From positions 310,001-374,000 of the forward strand of contig NZ_WWCS01000002.1 in assembly GCF_009857535.1 (NCBI RefSeq): DNA of 64,000 bases, written 5' to 3'. This document shows positions 17,366 to 26,882 of the stretch, one piece after another (the first letter of the stretch is position 1; the number at the start of each line of letters is the position of its first letter). This DNA is from Duganella margarita (GTDB lineage Bacteria; Pseudomonadota; Gammaproteobacteria; Burkholderiales; Burkholderiaceae_D). The notes under the pieces were generated by a model. The model saw nothing but the letters and a program-made list of their open reading frames with translations, ran no database searches and was not told where the DNA came from. Made by a program: the position numbers and the translations under genes.

Positions 17366-18442
17366 TCAGAACGAGTGACGCATGCCCAGGTCGAAAGCGG
17401 CGTTGCCGCTGCCCGGATCGCCATTGCTGCCGACCGTGTAGCCGGCGCCGTTCCTGTTGTTGATCTTGGCGTATGCCAGATAGGTGCTGGTGCGCTTGGT
17501 CCAGGCGTAGGAATAGCCGATGCCGAACTGGCTGGCGTCCTGGTCCCATTGCTTGTCGTTTTTGTGCAGGTAGGACGTCATGATGGTGCCGCGCGCGCCG
17601 ACCGGCACGGTGGCGCCGATCAGCAGGTCGGTGCTGTCGGTGCTGGCCTTGGGCGTGGTGCCGTAAGCGTTCGCCGACGGTAGCACGGCGCTGTTGTAGC
17701 CCCTGTCCTGGCTGTAGGAAAAGAACGCCTTCAGCACTTGGAAGTTGTAGTTCGCTACCAACAGCAGGTTGTGTCCCAGGTCATGCGACACCAGCGGTGC
17801 ACCCGGCGTCGCGCTATCGCTGTTGCGGCTGTTGTAGACCAGCCGGGTATTCAGGTTGCCGTTGCTGTAGGCCAGCGCGGCGGCGTACTGGCGACCGGCG
17901 GACTGGCTGCCGGCCTGTTCGCCCATGCTGTAGGTGACTTCGCCTGACAAGCCTTCATAGGACGGCGTCGCATACGCCACGGTATTGCTGGTGCGGGTGT
18001 TGGGGCCGACCAGCGGGAACAGGTTTTTGGAGGTGCCGGCATAGCCCAGGCCAAACGGATCGCCGACTTCGCCCAGGGCTTTGTACAGCGGATTCTTTTG
18101 CCGGCCAAACGTCAGCATGCCCAGCGACCGGCTGTTCAGGCCGACCAGCGCCTGGCGGTTGCCGAAGGCGTTGGCGACGTCCGATTCGCCGGTGTCGACT
18201 TTAAAGCCGGATTCGAGAATGAACAGTGCCTGCAGGCCGCCGCCCAGATCCTCGACGCCACGAAATCCCAGGCGCGAGACGGAGCCGACCCCGCTGGTGA
18301 CTTTGCTGACATTGCCGGCGGCGCCGCCGCGTTCGGCCACCAGGCCCGCATCCACAATGCCGTAGATGGTGACATTCGATTGCGCGCTGGCGTTGAAGAC
18401 GAGGCCGCACAGGACGGCCGTAGCCAACCAGATTTTATTCAT
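17366..18442 (-). CDS. General porin (Burkholderiales OmpC-like trimeric type)
   Basis: The 358-residue outer-membrane protein has a cleavable signal peptide (MNKIWLATAVLCGLVFNASAQ). It then shows the Gram-negative porin pattern SNVTIYGIVDAGL..SRLGFRGVEDLGGGLQALFILESGF. It ends in the barrel-assembly signal HSF, with a C-terminal Phe. These 16-stranded barrels pass small hydrophilic solutes; specificity cannot be read. AAAAGG lies 7 bases before the ATG. It is convergent with the DUF302 gene and about 100 bases after the CzcE-like gene, which reads in the same direction. Confidence 0.93.
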   Translation of the reverse strand: MNKIWLATAVLCGLVFNASAQSNVTIYGIVDAGLVAERGGAAGNVSKVTSGVGSVSRLGFRGVEDLGGGLQALFILESGFKVDTGESDVANAFGNRQALVGLNSRSLGMLTFGRQKNPLYKALGEVGDPFGLGYAGTSKNLFPLVGPNTRTSNTVAYATPSYEGLSGEVTYSMGEQAGSQSAGRQYAAALAYSNGNLNTRLVYNSRNSDSATPGAPLVSHDLGHNLLLVANYNFQVLKAFFSYSQDRGYNSAVLPSANAYGTTPKASTDSTDLLIGATVPVGARGTIMTSYLHKNDKQWDQDASQFGIGYSYAWTKRTSTYLAYAKINNRNGAGYTVGSNGDPGSGNAAFDLGMRHSF

Positions 18443-18494
18443 GGTATTGCCTTTTGGGAGGTGTCACGGCGCGAATGCGCCGCAGGACTGGTCA

Positions 18495-18531
18495 GGCTCC
18501 GGGGGATCGGTGGGCGATGAGACCCGGAGCC
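18495..18531 (-). terminator. Hairpin downstream of the CzcE-like gene
   Basis: A perfect nine-base stem, GGCTCCGGG (18495-18503) with CCCGGAGCC (18523-18531) and a 19-base loop, lies just after the CzcE-like stop. There is no T-run after it on the minus strand. It may be an attenuator or RNA-stabilising hairpin rather than a full intrinsic terminator. Confidence 0.35.
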
Positions 18532-18543
18532 GCAGGGCGGTGA

Positions 18544-18894
18544 TTAACCGCGGTAGAGCGGGTTGGAAGCGACGTAGACGCGGACATTGCCAAACTGGAC
18601 GCCGGCTGGACTGATCTTGCTCAGGTCGAAGGACGTCGTGCCTGGGAAGGTGCTGAAGTTCCACGTAAAGGTCTGGCCGCCAACGCTGAACTGCACGGTC
18701 TCACCGTTTTCGACATTGACCCACTTGGTGTCGCCGTTGATGACGATGGTGCGGGCCGCTGCGGTGGCCGGCGCCAGCGTGCCGTAGTCGGCGGCGGTGC
18801 CGCTCGGACCGGCAGCCTGGGCGGAAGCCATCATGGCGGTGGAAGTCAGGCCAATCAGGGCCAGGGTGATTACGTTGCTCTTAAAGTTAGACAT
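18544..18894 (-). CDS. CzcE-family periplasmic heavy-metal-binding protein
   Basis: The 116-residue protein has a signal peptide ending near AQAAG. It then shows the CzcE pattern: DYGTLAP, ARTIVINGDTKWVNVENGETVQF, FTWNFST, FDLSKISPAG and a C-terminal VYVASNPLY. CzcE of Cupriavidus binds copper and other divalent ions in the periplasm and forms dimers. Here there is no czc or cop cluster nearby. CGGAG precedes the ATG by 7 bases, and a minus-strand TATAAT lies at 18984-18979. Family assignment is by pattern memory and fairly secure; the metal bound is not known. Confidence 0.8.
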   Translation of the reverse strand: MSNFKSNVITLALIGLTSTAMMASAQAAGPSGTAADYGTLAPATAAARTIVINGDTKWVNVENGETVQFSVGGQTFTWNFSTFPGTTSFDLSKISPAGVQFGNVRVYVASNPLYRG

Positions 18895-19051
18895 GCGATT
18901 ACTCCGATTTGCTCATTTTTGGTTTATGTTTTTATCGGCGACATCGACAGGGTTGGTTTGCGATGTCGTCTGATTGAAATTATAGACAAGCAATTTATGG
19001 ATGGCATGAATTGTGGGGAAACTTTTCAGTCGAAAAATTCATGATGAAATT

Positions 19052-19250
19052 TTATGCTGGCCGCTTTTCAAACACCTCCTTCACCACCGGCATGGCCGAG
19101 AAGACGCAGGGCCAGACGGAGTAGAAAGCCAGCTGAGTGAGCAGCTCCGACGCCTGGGCCTGGGTCAAACCGTTGTCCATGGCGCGATTGAGGTGGTAGC
19201 TTCGCCGGCGTACTGTTGCAATGCAGGCGCTACTGCTTGCAGCGGCTTGA
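19052..19250 (-). pseudogene. Carboxymuconolactone decarboxylase-like remnant with internal deletion
   Basis: Just after the S41 peptidase stop, minus-strand sequence reads LKPLQAVAPALQQYAGEA in one frame (about 19250-19197). It then continues in another frame as YHLNRAMDNGLTQAQAS, then ELLTQLAFYSVWPC, then VFSAMPVVKEVFEKRPA to a TAA at 19054-19052. The first piece matches the N-terminal helix and the second the C-terminal half of carboxymuconolactone-decarboxylase/AhpD-like proteins. The central part, which would hold the WxRPGLS..RDRSL..A segment, is missing and the frame changes at the join. This is a decayed gene, not a coding gene. Confidence 0.7.
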
Positions 19251-19258
19251 GGGACGGA

Positions 19259-20722
19259 CTACCGGGCAAGCTGGCGCACGGCATCCATTTCTTCATCCCG
19301 CCCCGCCGCCTGCCGCGCAAAACTCCGCAGCACCAGGATATCGGGCGTGATGGCGGCGTCCGGCGTATCGGCGCTGTAACTGGTGGCCAGCAGCGGAATG
19401 TCGACCGCCACGCCGGAGTTAGGCAGCGTGACCCAGGCCAGTTGTCCGCCGTTCAGGCCACGCAGGTTGCCGCCGGTCGGCTGGCCGACCAGTGTGGCGG
19501 CGCCAGACCGCTTGGCAAGTTGCGCCAGCGAGAACGTCGCCGAACTGTTTTCCGGTCCGATCAGCAGCCAGACCTTGCCGGTGTAGCGGTTCGGGCGGGG
19601 CGTGACCGTGTGCGCTTGTTGCGCCTTGGGACGAAAACGCCATCGGCCGGCCTGCGGTCCCTCGGTAATTTGATCGACCTGCCCGGTGCGGTCGAAAAAG
19701 CCGAAGTCCCAGGTATCCAGATAACGCGCCAGCTTGTACGGCACGCGCTCGTACATCGTCACCGACTGGTCCGAGACGTCGGTGATCGGCGACTTGACCA
19801 GCCAGGTCAGCAGTTCCAGGCCGATGCTGCCGTCGCCGCCCTCGTTATTGCGGATGTCGATGACCAGCCGGCTGACTTGCCGTTGTCGCAGTTCAGCGAA
19901 GCTGTCGGCAAAAAACTGGCGCCAGTCGAAGGTGCTGCGATACAGCGCAAAGGTCGGCAGCGTCATGACGGCGAGGTCGCCGTCAATCCGCAATTGCCAC
20001 TTTTCAGCCGGCGGCTGGATGCCCTGTGTCTGCAGAGCTGCGGCACGCGCACGCAGCGTGGTGGCAGCGGCGTCGATGGCACGCGTCGCGCCGGCGCCGG
20101 TCCTGACCGTCAGCCGGTAGACGCCGTCCACCGGCGGCGACAGCAGCGGCCAGACGATATCCATCATGCTGTAATCGGGCCGGTCGTGGCTTAGCTGGCG
20201 CAAACGCTTGCCGTCGCTGCTGCCATCGGCACGCAGATAGGGCCACATCAGCGCTACCACCTCGGCGCTGCTGTGGCCGTCGATGGTCAACAGCTCGTCG
20301 CCGGCAGCAATGCCCGCGACGGCGCTGCCGATCACCAGCCAGCGACCGTCGACCAGGCGCATGGTCAGCGGTAACTTGTCCGCCGCTTCCAGCAGACGCT
20401 GTTGAATGGCGCCTTGCTGGTTGAGGACGTTGGTCCAGGTGTGGCCGCAGCGCACCGAGGCCGCCAGTTCGGTCGCCGCCAGATACATGGCGGCGGCGTT
20501 GCGCGCGGCGCCGGCACGCGTCTGGAAGCGCGCAAACGATGCGTCGACCTCGGCCTGGCTGCGGTATTTGTCCAGTGCCGGATGCAGCGCCCGCAAGGTG
20601 GTGGCGAGGATGGTCGCGTCGCGCCGGGCCTGGTCGGCAGACAGCGTATCGGCGGCGCTGGCGCACAGGCTTATCAGCAGCAGCATCAAGCCGAGCAAAC
20701 TTTGGAAATGCGGAGTGGACAT
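19259..20722 (-). CDS. S41-family (C-terminal-processing-like) peptidase, exported
   Basis: The 487-residue protein has a signal peptide (ending CASAAD), an N-terminal helical region, a short PDZ-like part (AGDELLTIDGHSSAEV) and a C-terminal S41 catalytic domain. Landmarks are SRLVIDIRNNEGGDGS, the nucleophile region GPENSSATFSLAQLAKR and VGQPTGGN. Tricorn/CtpA-type peptidases use a Ser/Lys or Ser/His set; the exact general base is not clear here. ATG 20722 gives the best signal peptide; the in-frame 20764 adds 14 polar residues. The gene stands alone and ends beside the decarboxylase remnant. Its substrate is unknown. Confidence 0.85.
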   Translation of the reverse strand: MSTPHFQSLLGLMLLLISLCASAADTLSADQARRDATILATTLRALHPALDKYRSQAEVDASFARFQTRAGAARNAAAMYLAATELAASVRCGHTWTNVLNQQGAIQQRLLEAADKLPLTMRLVDGRWLVIGSAVAGIAAGDELLTIDGHSSAEVVALMWPYLRADGSSDGKRLRQLSHDRPDYSMMDIVWPLLSPPVDGVYRLTVRTGAGATRAIDAAATTLRARAAALQTQGIQPPAEKWQLRIDGDLAVMTLPTFALYRSTFDWRQFFADSFAELRQRQVSRLVIDIRNNEGGDGSIGLELLTWLVKSPITDVSDQSVTMYERVPYKLARYLDTWDFGFFDRTGQVDQITEGPQAGRWRFRPKAQQAHTVTPRPNRYTGKVWLLIGPENSSATFSLAQLAKRSGAATLVGQPTGGNLRGLNGGQLAWVTLPNSGVAVDIPLLATSYSADTPDAAITPDILVLRSFARQAAGRDEEMDAVRQLAR

Positions 20723-20822
20723 AGGTGACTTTGTGAAGTGAACAGAGTGTCCTACTCTAGCCATGCGCTACGTCCGACGCGTCGCAAAATCGCCTGCGGC
20801 CGATGAAATATGGGATCTGAGA

Positions 20823-21932
20823 CTATCCGGAAGTTGAGACCTGCGTCGCCAGCGGGCCCTGGCGGCGGTATTCGGTCGGCGTGCTGCCCGTGTAGAGTTT
20901 GAATGCGCGGTTAAAGCTCGCTTTGGAATTGAAGCCTTCCGCCATCGCGAGGTCGAGTACCGGTTGGTCGTGGTGCTGGCTTAGCGCGACGATTACCGCC
21001 TCCACCCGCATGCGGTTGATCGTCTCGGTGAAGCTGACGCCCAGGCCGTCGTTGAGCGCGCGTGACAGGGTGGTGGTGTTGGTGCCGAGGCGGCGCGCCA
21101 GGGTCGCCAGCGTCAGCTCGGGATCGCGCCACCAGCGTTCGGCGGTGATGGTGGCGCGCCAGCGTGCGCCCAATTCAGCCAGGTTGCCGGTTTCAGTGGC
21201 GCCCGGAACTGGCGCGGCGGGAACAATCGCGGCCGGCGCCGGGACCGGAAAAGCAACGGCGCCGTGCCGATACCCCTCGGTGCCGAGGTAAGAGATCAGT
21301 ATTGCCAGCCATAGGTAAAACGGGAAGCGCTGGAAATAGCTGAGGCCCGACCACGCCCATTCGGCCGCCGTCAGGGCGAGCCAGAACGTCACCGTCAGCC
21401 CCACGGCGACCAGCATATTACGTGCCCATTCTTTGAGCATGGCGTCGGATTGACGATACTGCCGCCAGGCCAGTATCGCATAGGCCACTAATGACGCCAT
21501 CAGCCCCAGCGTTTCAACCGGTTCCACGTAGGGCCGATGCACCTCTGTGTCCCAGTTGTTTTTGAAGGCAAGCGGCTGGACGAACAGGTAGCTGTAGTAC
21601 AGCAGCTGTAACAGTGCCGGCAGCAGATGGAAAGGCCGGCGGCGCTGGCCTGTCACGGGGACGCCGCCCATTGCGCTGAAGTATAAATACACCAGCGGGC
21701 CGACCGCCAGGCTGAGATTGTAGGGGGCGAATGACAGCCACGGACAGGCGTCGTAGTAGCCGGCGAAACCAATGATGTACGGCGCGGTATATAGAGCCAA
21801 CACGGCGATGAGCGCCGCCAGCAGGCGATTGGCGCGGTGGTTCGCCGGTGTAAATATCAGCATTGCAGCACGCATGACGCCGTACAAGACGCCGCATAGC
21901 AGGACAATGCTCATTGGACCGAAGCGTATCAT
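20823..21932 (-). CDS. AraC-family regulator with an N-terminal multi-pass membrane domain
   Basis: The 369-residue protein has six or seven hydrophobic helices (residues about 1-225) and a cytoplasmic AraC-type DNA-binding domain (about 265-360, LTLATLARRLGTNTTTLSRALNDGLGVSF..ALDLAMAEGFNSKASFNRAFKLYTGSTPTEYRR-like). Proteins of this layout sense an extracellular or membrane signal and act on transcription directly from the membrane. The start codon ATG 21932 overlaps the stop of the methyltransferase gene by one base (TGATG), so the genes are coupled. ATG 21914 is an alternative start. No target can be assigned. Confidence 0.87.
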   Translation of the reverse strand: MIRFGPMSIVLLCGVLYGVMRAAMLIFTPANHRANRLLAALIAVLALYTAPYIIGFAGYYDACPWLSFAPYNLSLAVGPLVYLYFSAMGGVPVTGQRRRPFHLLPALLQLLYYSYLFVQPLAFKNNWDTEVHRPYVEPVETLGLMASLVAYAILAWRQYRQSDAMLKEWARNMLVAVGLTVTFWLALTAAEWAWSGLSYFQRFPFYLWLAILISYLGTEGYRHGAVAFPVPAPAAIVPAAPVPGATETGNLAELGARWRATITAERWWRDPELTLATLARRLGTNTTTLSRALNDGLGVSFTETINRMRVEAVIVALSQHHDQPVLDLAMAEGFNSKASFNRAFKLYTGSTPTEYRRQGPLATQVSTSG

Positions 21933-22540
21933 CAGGGCAATCGTGAGACGGTGGGAATTGCGTTGGACGCGTCGACTACCGCGTCAAAGTAGTGGTTGCC
22001 GCCCTCGTCGACATAAATATCTTTGAGAAGCATACCAGCACGTCGCAACCGCCGCTGGTATTCCGCCTCGCCCAGCGACAAGGACGGCTGGCCAGTCTGA
22101 AGGTCCCGCCAGGCGCATTGGGTACGTGGGGCGCTGAACAGGAAGCGGCCACCCGGCCGCAGCGCTTGTCCAACCCTGTCGATCATCGTCCGCTGGTCAT
22201 CTTCTGACAGCAGAAAGACCAGGCCGATGGCAACGGCGCCGTCAAACTGTTGGCTGAAAAAAGTGGTCGTCTGCACCGTCTCGCAAGCAGCAGGCGCTGC
22301 GGGAAACCGGCGGCGGAACATCGATAACAGGGTGGGCGATGCATCAATTCCGAAGACGTTGAAGCCGGCGTCCACCAGTATTTGAGAAATGGGCAGGCCC
22401 GAACCGCAGCCAATATCCACCACCTCGCTGTGTGGCGTCAGCCCCTGCGTCCATTGCCGTACGACCTGGCTACCAATAGCGGAGCGGGCCGCGACGAAGT
22501 CCTCGGCAATTGCCTCCCACCCTGTAGATGCGTCTTCCAT
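21932..22540 (-). CDS. Class I SAM-dependent methyltransferase
   Basis: The 202-residue protein shows methyltransferase motif I (VVDIGCGSGLPIS), the acidic end of strand 2 (FGIDAS), motif II/III (DGAVAIGLVFLL) and the post-motif RPGGRFLFSAP. The C-terminal substrate lid is short. Small methyltransferases of this kind modify diverse metabolites; the acceptor is unknown. It is the first gene of a two-gene unit with the membrane AraC regulator and lies about 75 bases from the tRNA-Pro gene, which reads in the same direction. No strong Shine-Dalgarno is visible before ATG 22540. Confidence 0.85.
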   Translation of the reverse strand: MEDASTGWEAIAEDFVAARSAIGSQVVRQWTQGLTPHSEVVDIGCGSGLPISQILVDAGFNVFGIDASPTLLSMFRRRFPAAPAACETVQTTTFFSQQFDGAVAIGLVFLLSEDDQRTMIDRVGQALRPGGRFLFSAPRTQCAWRDLQTGQPSLSLGEAEYQRRLRRAGMLLKDIYVDEGGNHYFDAVVDASNAIPTVSRLP

Positions 22541-22613
22541 GAATGACTGTCTTTTGCAGGTATGTGCGGGCTGGGCGATGAAGTTGGGCGGCAGCGCTGG
22601 TTTTGGCTGGTTG

Positions 22614-22690
22614 TGGTCGGGGCGAGAGGATTCGAACCTCCGGTCTCTACGTCCCGAACGTAGCGCTTTACCGGACTAAGCTACGCCCCG
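22614..22690 (-). tRNA. proK: tRNA-Pro (anticodon CGG)
   Basis: The minus strand reads a full cloverleaf. The acceptor stem is CGGGGCG/CGCCCCG and the D-arm is GCTTAGTCCGGTAAAGC. The anticodon arm is CTACG-TTCGGGA-CGTAG with anticodon CGG, and the T-arm is GGAGG-TTCGAAT-CCTCT. A genomically encoded ACCA 3' end is at 22617-22614. It reads proline codon CCG, a very common codon in this GC-rich genome. Confidence 0.97.
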
Positions 22691-22941
22691 ACTGTGATGA
22701 TAATTACACCAGATTTCCTTGCGCTTATCAACTGTGGCGCGGACGGCAAAGCGCGATGAACCGTCCGAAATTTCTTGCTTCATGGAAATTTAACTGCTAC
22801 AGTATTTTCTTCTCCGCCGCTGAGCCCAGTGCCCGCCCTCCGGCCTAGTCGAGCGCCGTTACGCGCCCTCGCTCCGGTTCACCATCCGTCGCTGCGCCTC
22901 TCGATGCGCGCCGCTACCGGGGCCCAGACCAGGAAACCAAC

Positions 22942-25392
22942 ATGACCGATCTCTCCACCGCCGTGGCGCCCGCGCTTGCCATGCAGCGCGCCGTCACCGT
23001 GTTCGACGCCATCAACCGCACCCAGGGCGTGGTCGAATACGATCCCGACGGCCGCGTGCTGGACGCCAACCAGAATTTCCTCGACCTGATGGGCTATACG
23101 CGCGACCAGATCACCGGCCGCGACCATCGCATCTTCTGCTGCCAGCAGTTCATCGCCTCGGAAGCCTACGGCGACCTGTGGCGCCAGCTGGCGCTGGGCC
23201 AACCGGACACCGGCGAATACAAGCGCCTCACCAGCAATGGCAGCCTGGTGTGGCTGCAAGGCTCGTACAACCCGGTGTTCGACGACGACGGCAAGGTGGT
23301 CAAGGTAGTGCAGCTGGCGCGCGATATCACGGTGCGCAAGACCCGCGCCGCTGACCACGACGGCAAGATGGCGGCGATCCACCGCGTGCATGCGGTGACC
23401 GAGTTCAGCACCAGCGGCGCGGTGCTGTCGGTGAACGATAATTTCACCGCCATCTTCGGCTACACGCCGGAGGAGGTGCTGGGCAAGCCGCACCGGCTGT
23501 TCTGCGACCGCGACGAGGCGCAGTCGCCGGAGTACGCGGAGTTCTGGCAGCAACTGGCCGCCGGCGGCTTCCAGGTCGGCAAATTCCGCCGCGTCACCAA
23601 GGATGGCCGCCGCATCTGGATCAGCGGCTCCTACAGTGCGGTGCTGGGACCGGACGGCGATCCGGTCAAGATTGTCGAATACGCGTCGGACATCACCACC
23701 GTGATCCACGCCAATCTGGAATTTGAAGGCAAGGTCGCCGCGCTGGACCGGGTACAGGCGGTGGTGGAGTTCGATCTGCACGGCCGCGTGCTGCATGCCA
23801 ACCAGAACTTCCTCGACGCCTTCGGCTACGCCGCCGATGAGCTGCTGGGCGGCAGCCACGCGATGCTGTGCGAGCCGGCGTTCAGCCAGTCGACCGAGTA
23901 CCACGGTTTCTGGCGCCAGCTGGCCAGCGGCGGCTATCACGCCGGCGAGTTCAAGCGCCTGACCCGCGACGGCCGGGTGATCTGGGTGCAGGCCTCGTAC
24001 AATCCGATCTTTGATGACGAAGGCCAGCCGGTCAAGGTGGTCAAGTTCGCCACCGATATCACCGACGCCAAGACCCGCGCCGCCGATTCCGCCGGCCGCA
24101 ACGCGGCGGTGGACCGGGTGCAGGCAGTCATCGAGTTCGACCTGCAAGGCCGGGTGCTGACCGCCAATGAAAACTTCCTGGCCGTGATCGGCTATGGGCT
24201 GGACGAGATCAAGGGCCAGCACCACCGCATGTTCTGCGATGCGGAGTTTGCCTACTCGCCGGAGTACATGACGTTCTGGGATCGGCTCGGCCGCGGTGAG
24301 TTCCACGCCGGCGAGTTCCTGCGCCGCACCAAACAGGGCAAGGATATCTGGATACTGGCGTCGTACAATCCGATCTTCGACGCCGACGGCAAGCCGTACA
24401 AGGTGGTCAAGTTCGCCACCGACGTGACCGAACAGAAGCGCCTGCATGCCGACATCAAGAGCAAGCTGGACGCCATCGGCCGCTCGCAGGCGGTGATCGA
24501 GTTCGACCTGCGCGGCGAGGTGATTTCGGCCAACGAGAATTTCCTGCGCACGCTGGGCTACACGGTGGGCGATGTGCTGGGCCAGCATCACAGCATGTTC
24601 TGCGAACCGGAGCTGGTGCAAAGCAGCGAGTACCGTCACTTCTGGGCCAATCTGGCGCAGGGCTTGTACCAGTCGGGCCGATTCCGCCGCCGCGCGCGTC
24701 ATGGCGCCGAGGTGTGGATTCTCGCGACTTACAATCCTATCCTGGACTTCAACGGCAAGCCTTACAAGGTGGTCAAGTTCGCCATGGACATCACCGATCA
24801 GGTGCTGCGCGAACAGGCCATCACGCAGAAGGTGCAGGCCATCGCGCAGTTGCTGGCGGGGCTGACCAATTCCATCAACGAGATCGCGCGCGGCTCCGAG
24901 CGTTCCAGCGGTCTGGCCGGCCAGACACAGAGCGAGGCGCATGAGGGGGGCCAGCTGGTCGACTCGGCACGTGCTGCCAACCAGGCAATCCAGACCTCGT
25001 CCGGCGAAGTGCACGAGATTGTCGACGCCATCGGCGACATCGCCGCGCAGACGCATCTGCTGGCGTTCAACGCGGCGATTGAGGCGGCGCGCGCGGGTGA
25101 GCATGGCAAGGGCTTCTCGGTGGTGGCCAACGAGGTGCGCAAGCTGGCCGAGAAGTCGGCCGGCGCGGCGCGCGAGATTTCCAAATTGATCAACCAGACC
25201 GTGAGCCGGGTGGACGAGGGCACGCGCCTGTCGGGCGAGGTGGAGGCGGCTTTTGCGCGCATCGTCAAGTCGGTGGCGACCACGCGCGAATCGATCGCCA
25301 GCATTCACCAGTCGACCGCCGCGCAGGCGGCCGCCACCAGCGATGTGGCCGGGCTGTTGCAGGATCTCGAACGCATGACGGCCAGGGCCTGA
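22942..25392 (+). CDS. Soluble chemoreceptor with five tandem PAS domains (methyl-accepting-type signalling domain)
   Basis: The 816-residue cytoplasmic protein has no transmembrane segment. Five PAS domains repeat with a period of 122 residues (starts near 21, 143, 265, 387, 509). Each has the pattern QAVxEFDxxGxVLxANxNFL..F..SxEYxxFW..F.R..K.G..IWI.ASYNPIxDxxGxxxKVVKFAxDIT. A chemoreceptor signalling hairpin follows (about 640-816) with the conserved tip [20 protein letters not shown] (Glu714) and [20 protein letters not shown]. It resembles BdlA/Aer2-like soluble receptors that sense redox, flavin or haem. AGGAAA precedes ATG 22942. It is coupled to a triple-CheW protein one base later. 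Confidence 0.93.
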   Translation: MTDLSTAVAPALAMQRAVTVFDAINRTQGVVEYDPDGRVLDANQNFLDLMGYTRDQITGRDHRIFCCQQFIASEAYGDLWRQLALGQPDTGEYKRLTSNGSLVWLQGSYNPVFDDDGKVVKVVQLARDITVRKTRAADHDGKMAAIHRVHAVTEFSTSGAVLSVNDNFTAIFGYTPEEVLGKPHRLFCDRDEAQSPEYAEFWQQLAAGGFQVGKFRRVTKDGRRIWISGSYSAVLGPDGDPVKIVEYASDITTVIHANLEFEGKVAALDRVQAVVEFDLHGRVLHANQNFLDAFGYAADELLGGSHAMLCEPAFSQSTEYHGFWRQLASGGYHAGEFKRLTRDGRVIWVQASYNPIFDDEGQPVKVVKFATDITDAKTRAADSAGRNAAVDRVQAVIEFDLQGRVLTANENFLAVIGYGLDEIKGQHHRMFCDAEFAYSPEYMTFWDRLGRGEFHAGEFLRRTKQGKDIWILASYNPIFDADGKPYKVVKFATDVTEQKRLHADIKSKLDAIGRSQAVIEFDLRGEVISANENFLRTLGYTVGDVLGQHHSMFCEPELVQSSEYRHFWANLAQGLYQSGRFRRRARHGAEVWILATYNPILDFNGKPYKVVKFAMDITDQVLREQAITQKVQAIAQLLAGLTNSINEIARGSERSSGLAGQTQSEAHEGGQLVDSARAANQAIQTSSGEVHEIVDAIGDIAAQTHLLAFNAAIEAARAGEHGKGFSVVANEVRKLAEKSAGAAREISKLINQTVSRVDEGTRLSGEVEAAFARIVKSVATTRESIASIHQSTAAQAAATSDVAGLLQDLERMTARA

Positions 25393-25393
25393 T

Positions 25394-26824
25394 ATGGCTA
25401 CCCATGCCGACGGCGCACTGGCGCCGCATGTGGTCGTGCGGATCGGCGCGGCGCGCATCGGCATTCCGGCCGATAGCGTGGTGCGTGCCCTGTCCGCGCC
25501 GGAGCAGTACACAGCGCTGCCACGCCGTCAGGGCGCTTTGCTGGGCATGTTGGCGGTGGAAGGCTTGCCGGTGCCGGTAATCGATCTGGCTTGCTGGGTA
25601 GCGCTGGCAGGCGTCGGTGCTGATGGAAATGGCCGCCGGACGCGCGTGGTGCTGCTGCGTGCCGGTGAACGCATGGCGGCCGTGCAGGTCGATGTGCTGG
25701 AGCCGCTGGCGGCGTTGCCGGCCAGCGCGGTCACGCGTCTGTGTCATGACGATGATCCGCAGCAGCTGTTCCACAGTGCTGCCGTGCTGCCTGACAGCGG
25801 CGAGTTGCTGGCGTTGCTGGAGGTGGATAATTTATTCGATCTGGCGCGCAGTTGGTGCGTTGCGGCCGGTGTCGATAGTTCGCCGGTGCTGGAGCAACAG
25901 GATAGCGGTGTCGATGATGGGCACACCTGGGCGCTGGTGGAGGCGGGCGGTGAATGCCTGGCGCTGCGCGCCGATGATGTGGCCGAAGTGACGGCGATGC
26001 CCGAACATGAAGCATTCCCTGGCGGTAGCGGAGTGGCGCTGTGCCAGTGGCGCGGTGGTCACCTGGCCGTGCTGCCGCTGGCGCGGTTGTTGGGTAGCGA
26101 TGCGTCGTCGCCGGCGCCGTTGCTGGCGGTGCTGCGGCGCGGCGAGCATGCGCTGGGCTTGCCGATCCAGTCGGTGCGGGAGTTGCGCCAGTTATCGGCT
26201 GGTCTGCAAGGCGTGCGCAACGATGCGCCGGGACGCCTGCCTTGTCTCACCGTGACGGGCGACGACGGCGTGCCGTTGCGGCTGGTGGATACGGAGGCGT
26301 TGTTTGCCATGCATCCGGAAGGCGCGCTCAATCTGGCGACGCCGGCGGGAGCCGGCAGCGTCGCGCGCCGCAATGAGCAGACTTATGTGGTGCTGGATGC
26401 CGGTGGCAAGCTGGCATTGCCCATCGACGCCTGCGAGGAGGTCTTGCACGTGGCGCAGGAGGAGTGCGTGCCTGCGCCGGGTGGTGCGGAGGCGACAGTG
26501 AATTGGCGCGGCGCCACCATCGCGGTGCGCGACTTGCGCAAGGCAAGCGCAGGCACAACGGCCGGGAGCGGGGCGACGCCCGCAGGGACGACGGCTACAA
26601 CCACGCGGCGCGGCAAGGTGGCGCTGGTGGTGGTGCGCACCGACGCTGCGCCGGTGGCGCTGGCGGTGGATCAGGTAGTGTCGATGATTACGCCGGGCGG
26701 CGCCGAGCTGACGCGCATGCAGCGCGGCGGCGAGGCGGTCGAGTTGCTGATCCTGAATGAGGAAAGCGGCAGCAGCACTTACCGCATCGCCGACGCCGCC
26801 ACGCTATTGCAGCGCCGGGCCTGA
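25394..26824 (+). CDS. Triple CheW-domain coupling protein
   Basis: The 476-residue protein consists of three divergent CheW-like domains. They lie at residues about 10-155 (VVVRIGAARIGIPADSVV..VPVIDLACWV), about 175-310 (WALVEAGGECLALRADDVAEV..LAVLPLARLL) and about 330-475 (YVVLDAGGKLALPIDACEEVL..IAVRDLRKAS), the last broken by an Ala/Thr/Gly-rich linker near 395-415. CheW domains bridge receptors and CheA kinase. Its ATG is one base after the receptor stop, so the two are probably made together and act as a complex. No CheA, CheB or CheR gene is in the window. Tandem CheW proteins are uncommon, and the domains may dock more than one receptor or kinase. Confidence 0.85.
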   Translation: MATHADGALAPHVVVRIGAARIGIPADSVVRALSAPEQYTALPRRQGALLGMLAVEGLPVPVIDLACWVALAGVGADGNGRRTRVVLLRAGERMAAVQVDVLEPLAALPASAVTRLCHDDDPQQLFHSAAVLPDSGELLALLEVDNLFDLARSWCVAAGVDSSPVLEQQDSGVDDGHTWALVEAGGECLALRADDVAEVTAMPEHEAFPGGSGVALCQWRGGHLAVLPLARLLGSDASSPAPLLAVLRRGEHALGLPIQSVRELRQLSAGLQGVRNDAPGRLPCLTVTGDDGVPLRLVDTEALFAMHPEGALNLATPAGAGSVARRNEQTYVVLDAGGKLALPIDACEEVLHVAQEECVPAPGGAEATVNWRGATIAVRDLRKASAGTTAGSGATPAGTTATTTRRGKVALVVVRTDAAPVALAVDQVVSMITPGGAELTRMQRGGEAVELLILNEESGSSTYRIADAATLLQRRA

Positions 26825-26882
26825 TCGCGTCTATCCCCTGCAGCCTCCCTGCGGCGGTGTACCATAGCCGCTGGGAGGCCGT

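Noticed and set aside
22942..24830. PAS repeats considered as a tandem DNA repeat or assembly duplication
   Set aside because: The five modules differ at many codons, so they are diverged protein domains, not identical DNA copies.
22879..25512. Antisense open frame of 877 codons opposite the chemoreceptor
   Set aside because: It mirrors the PAS repeats and has no domain of its own.
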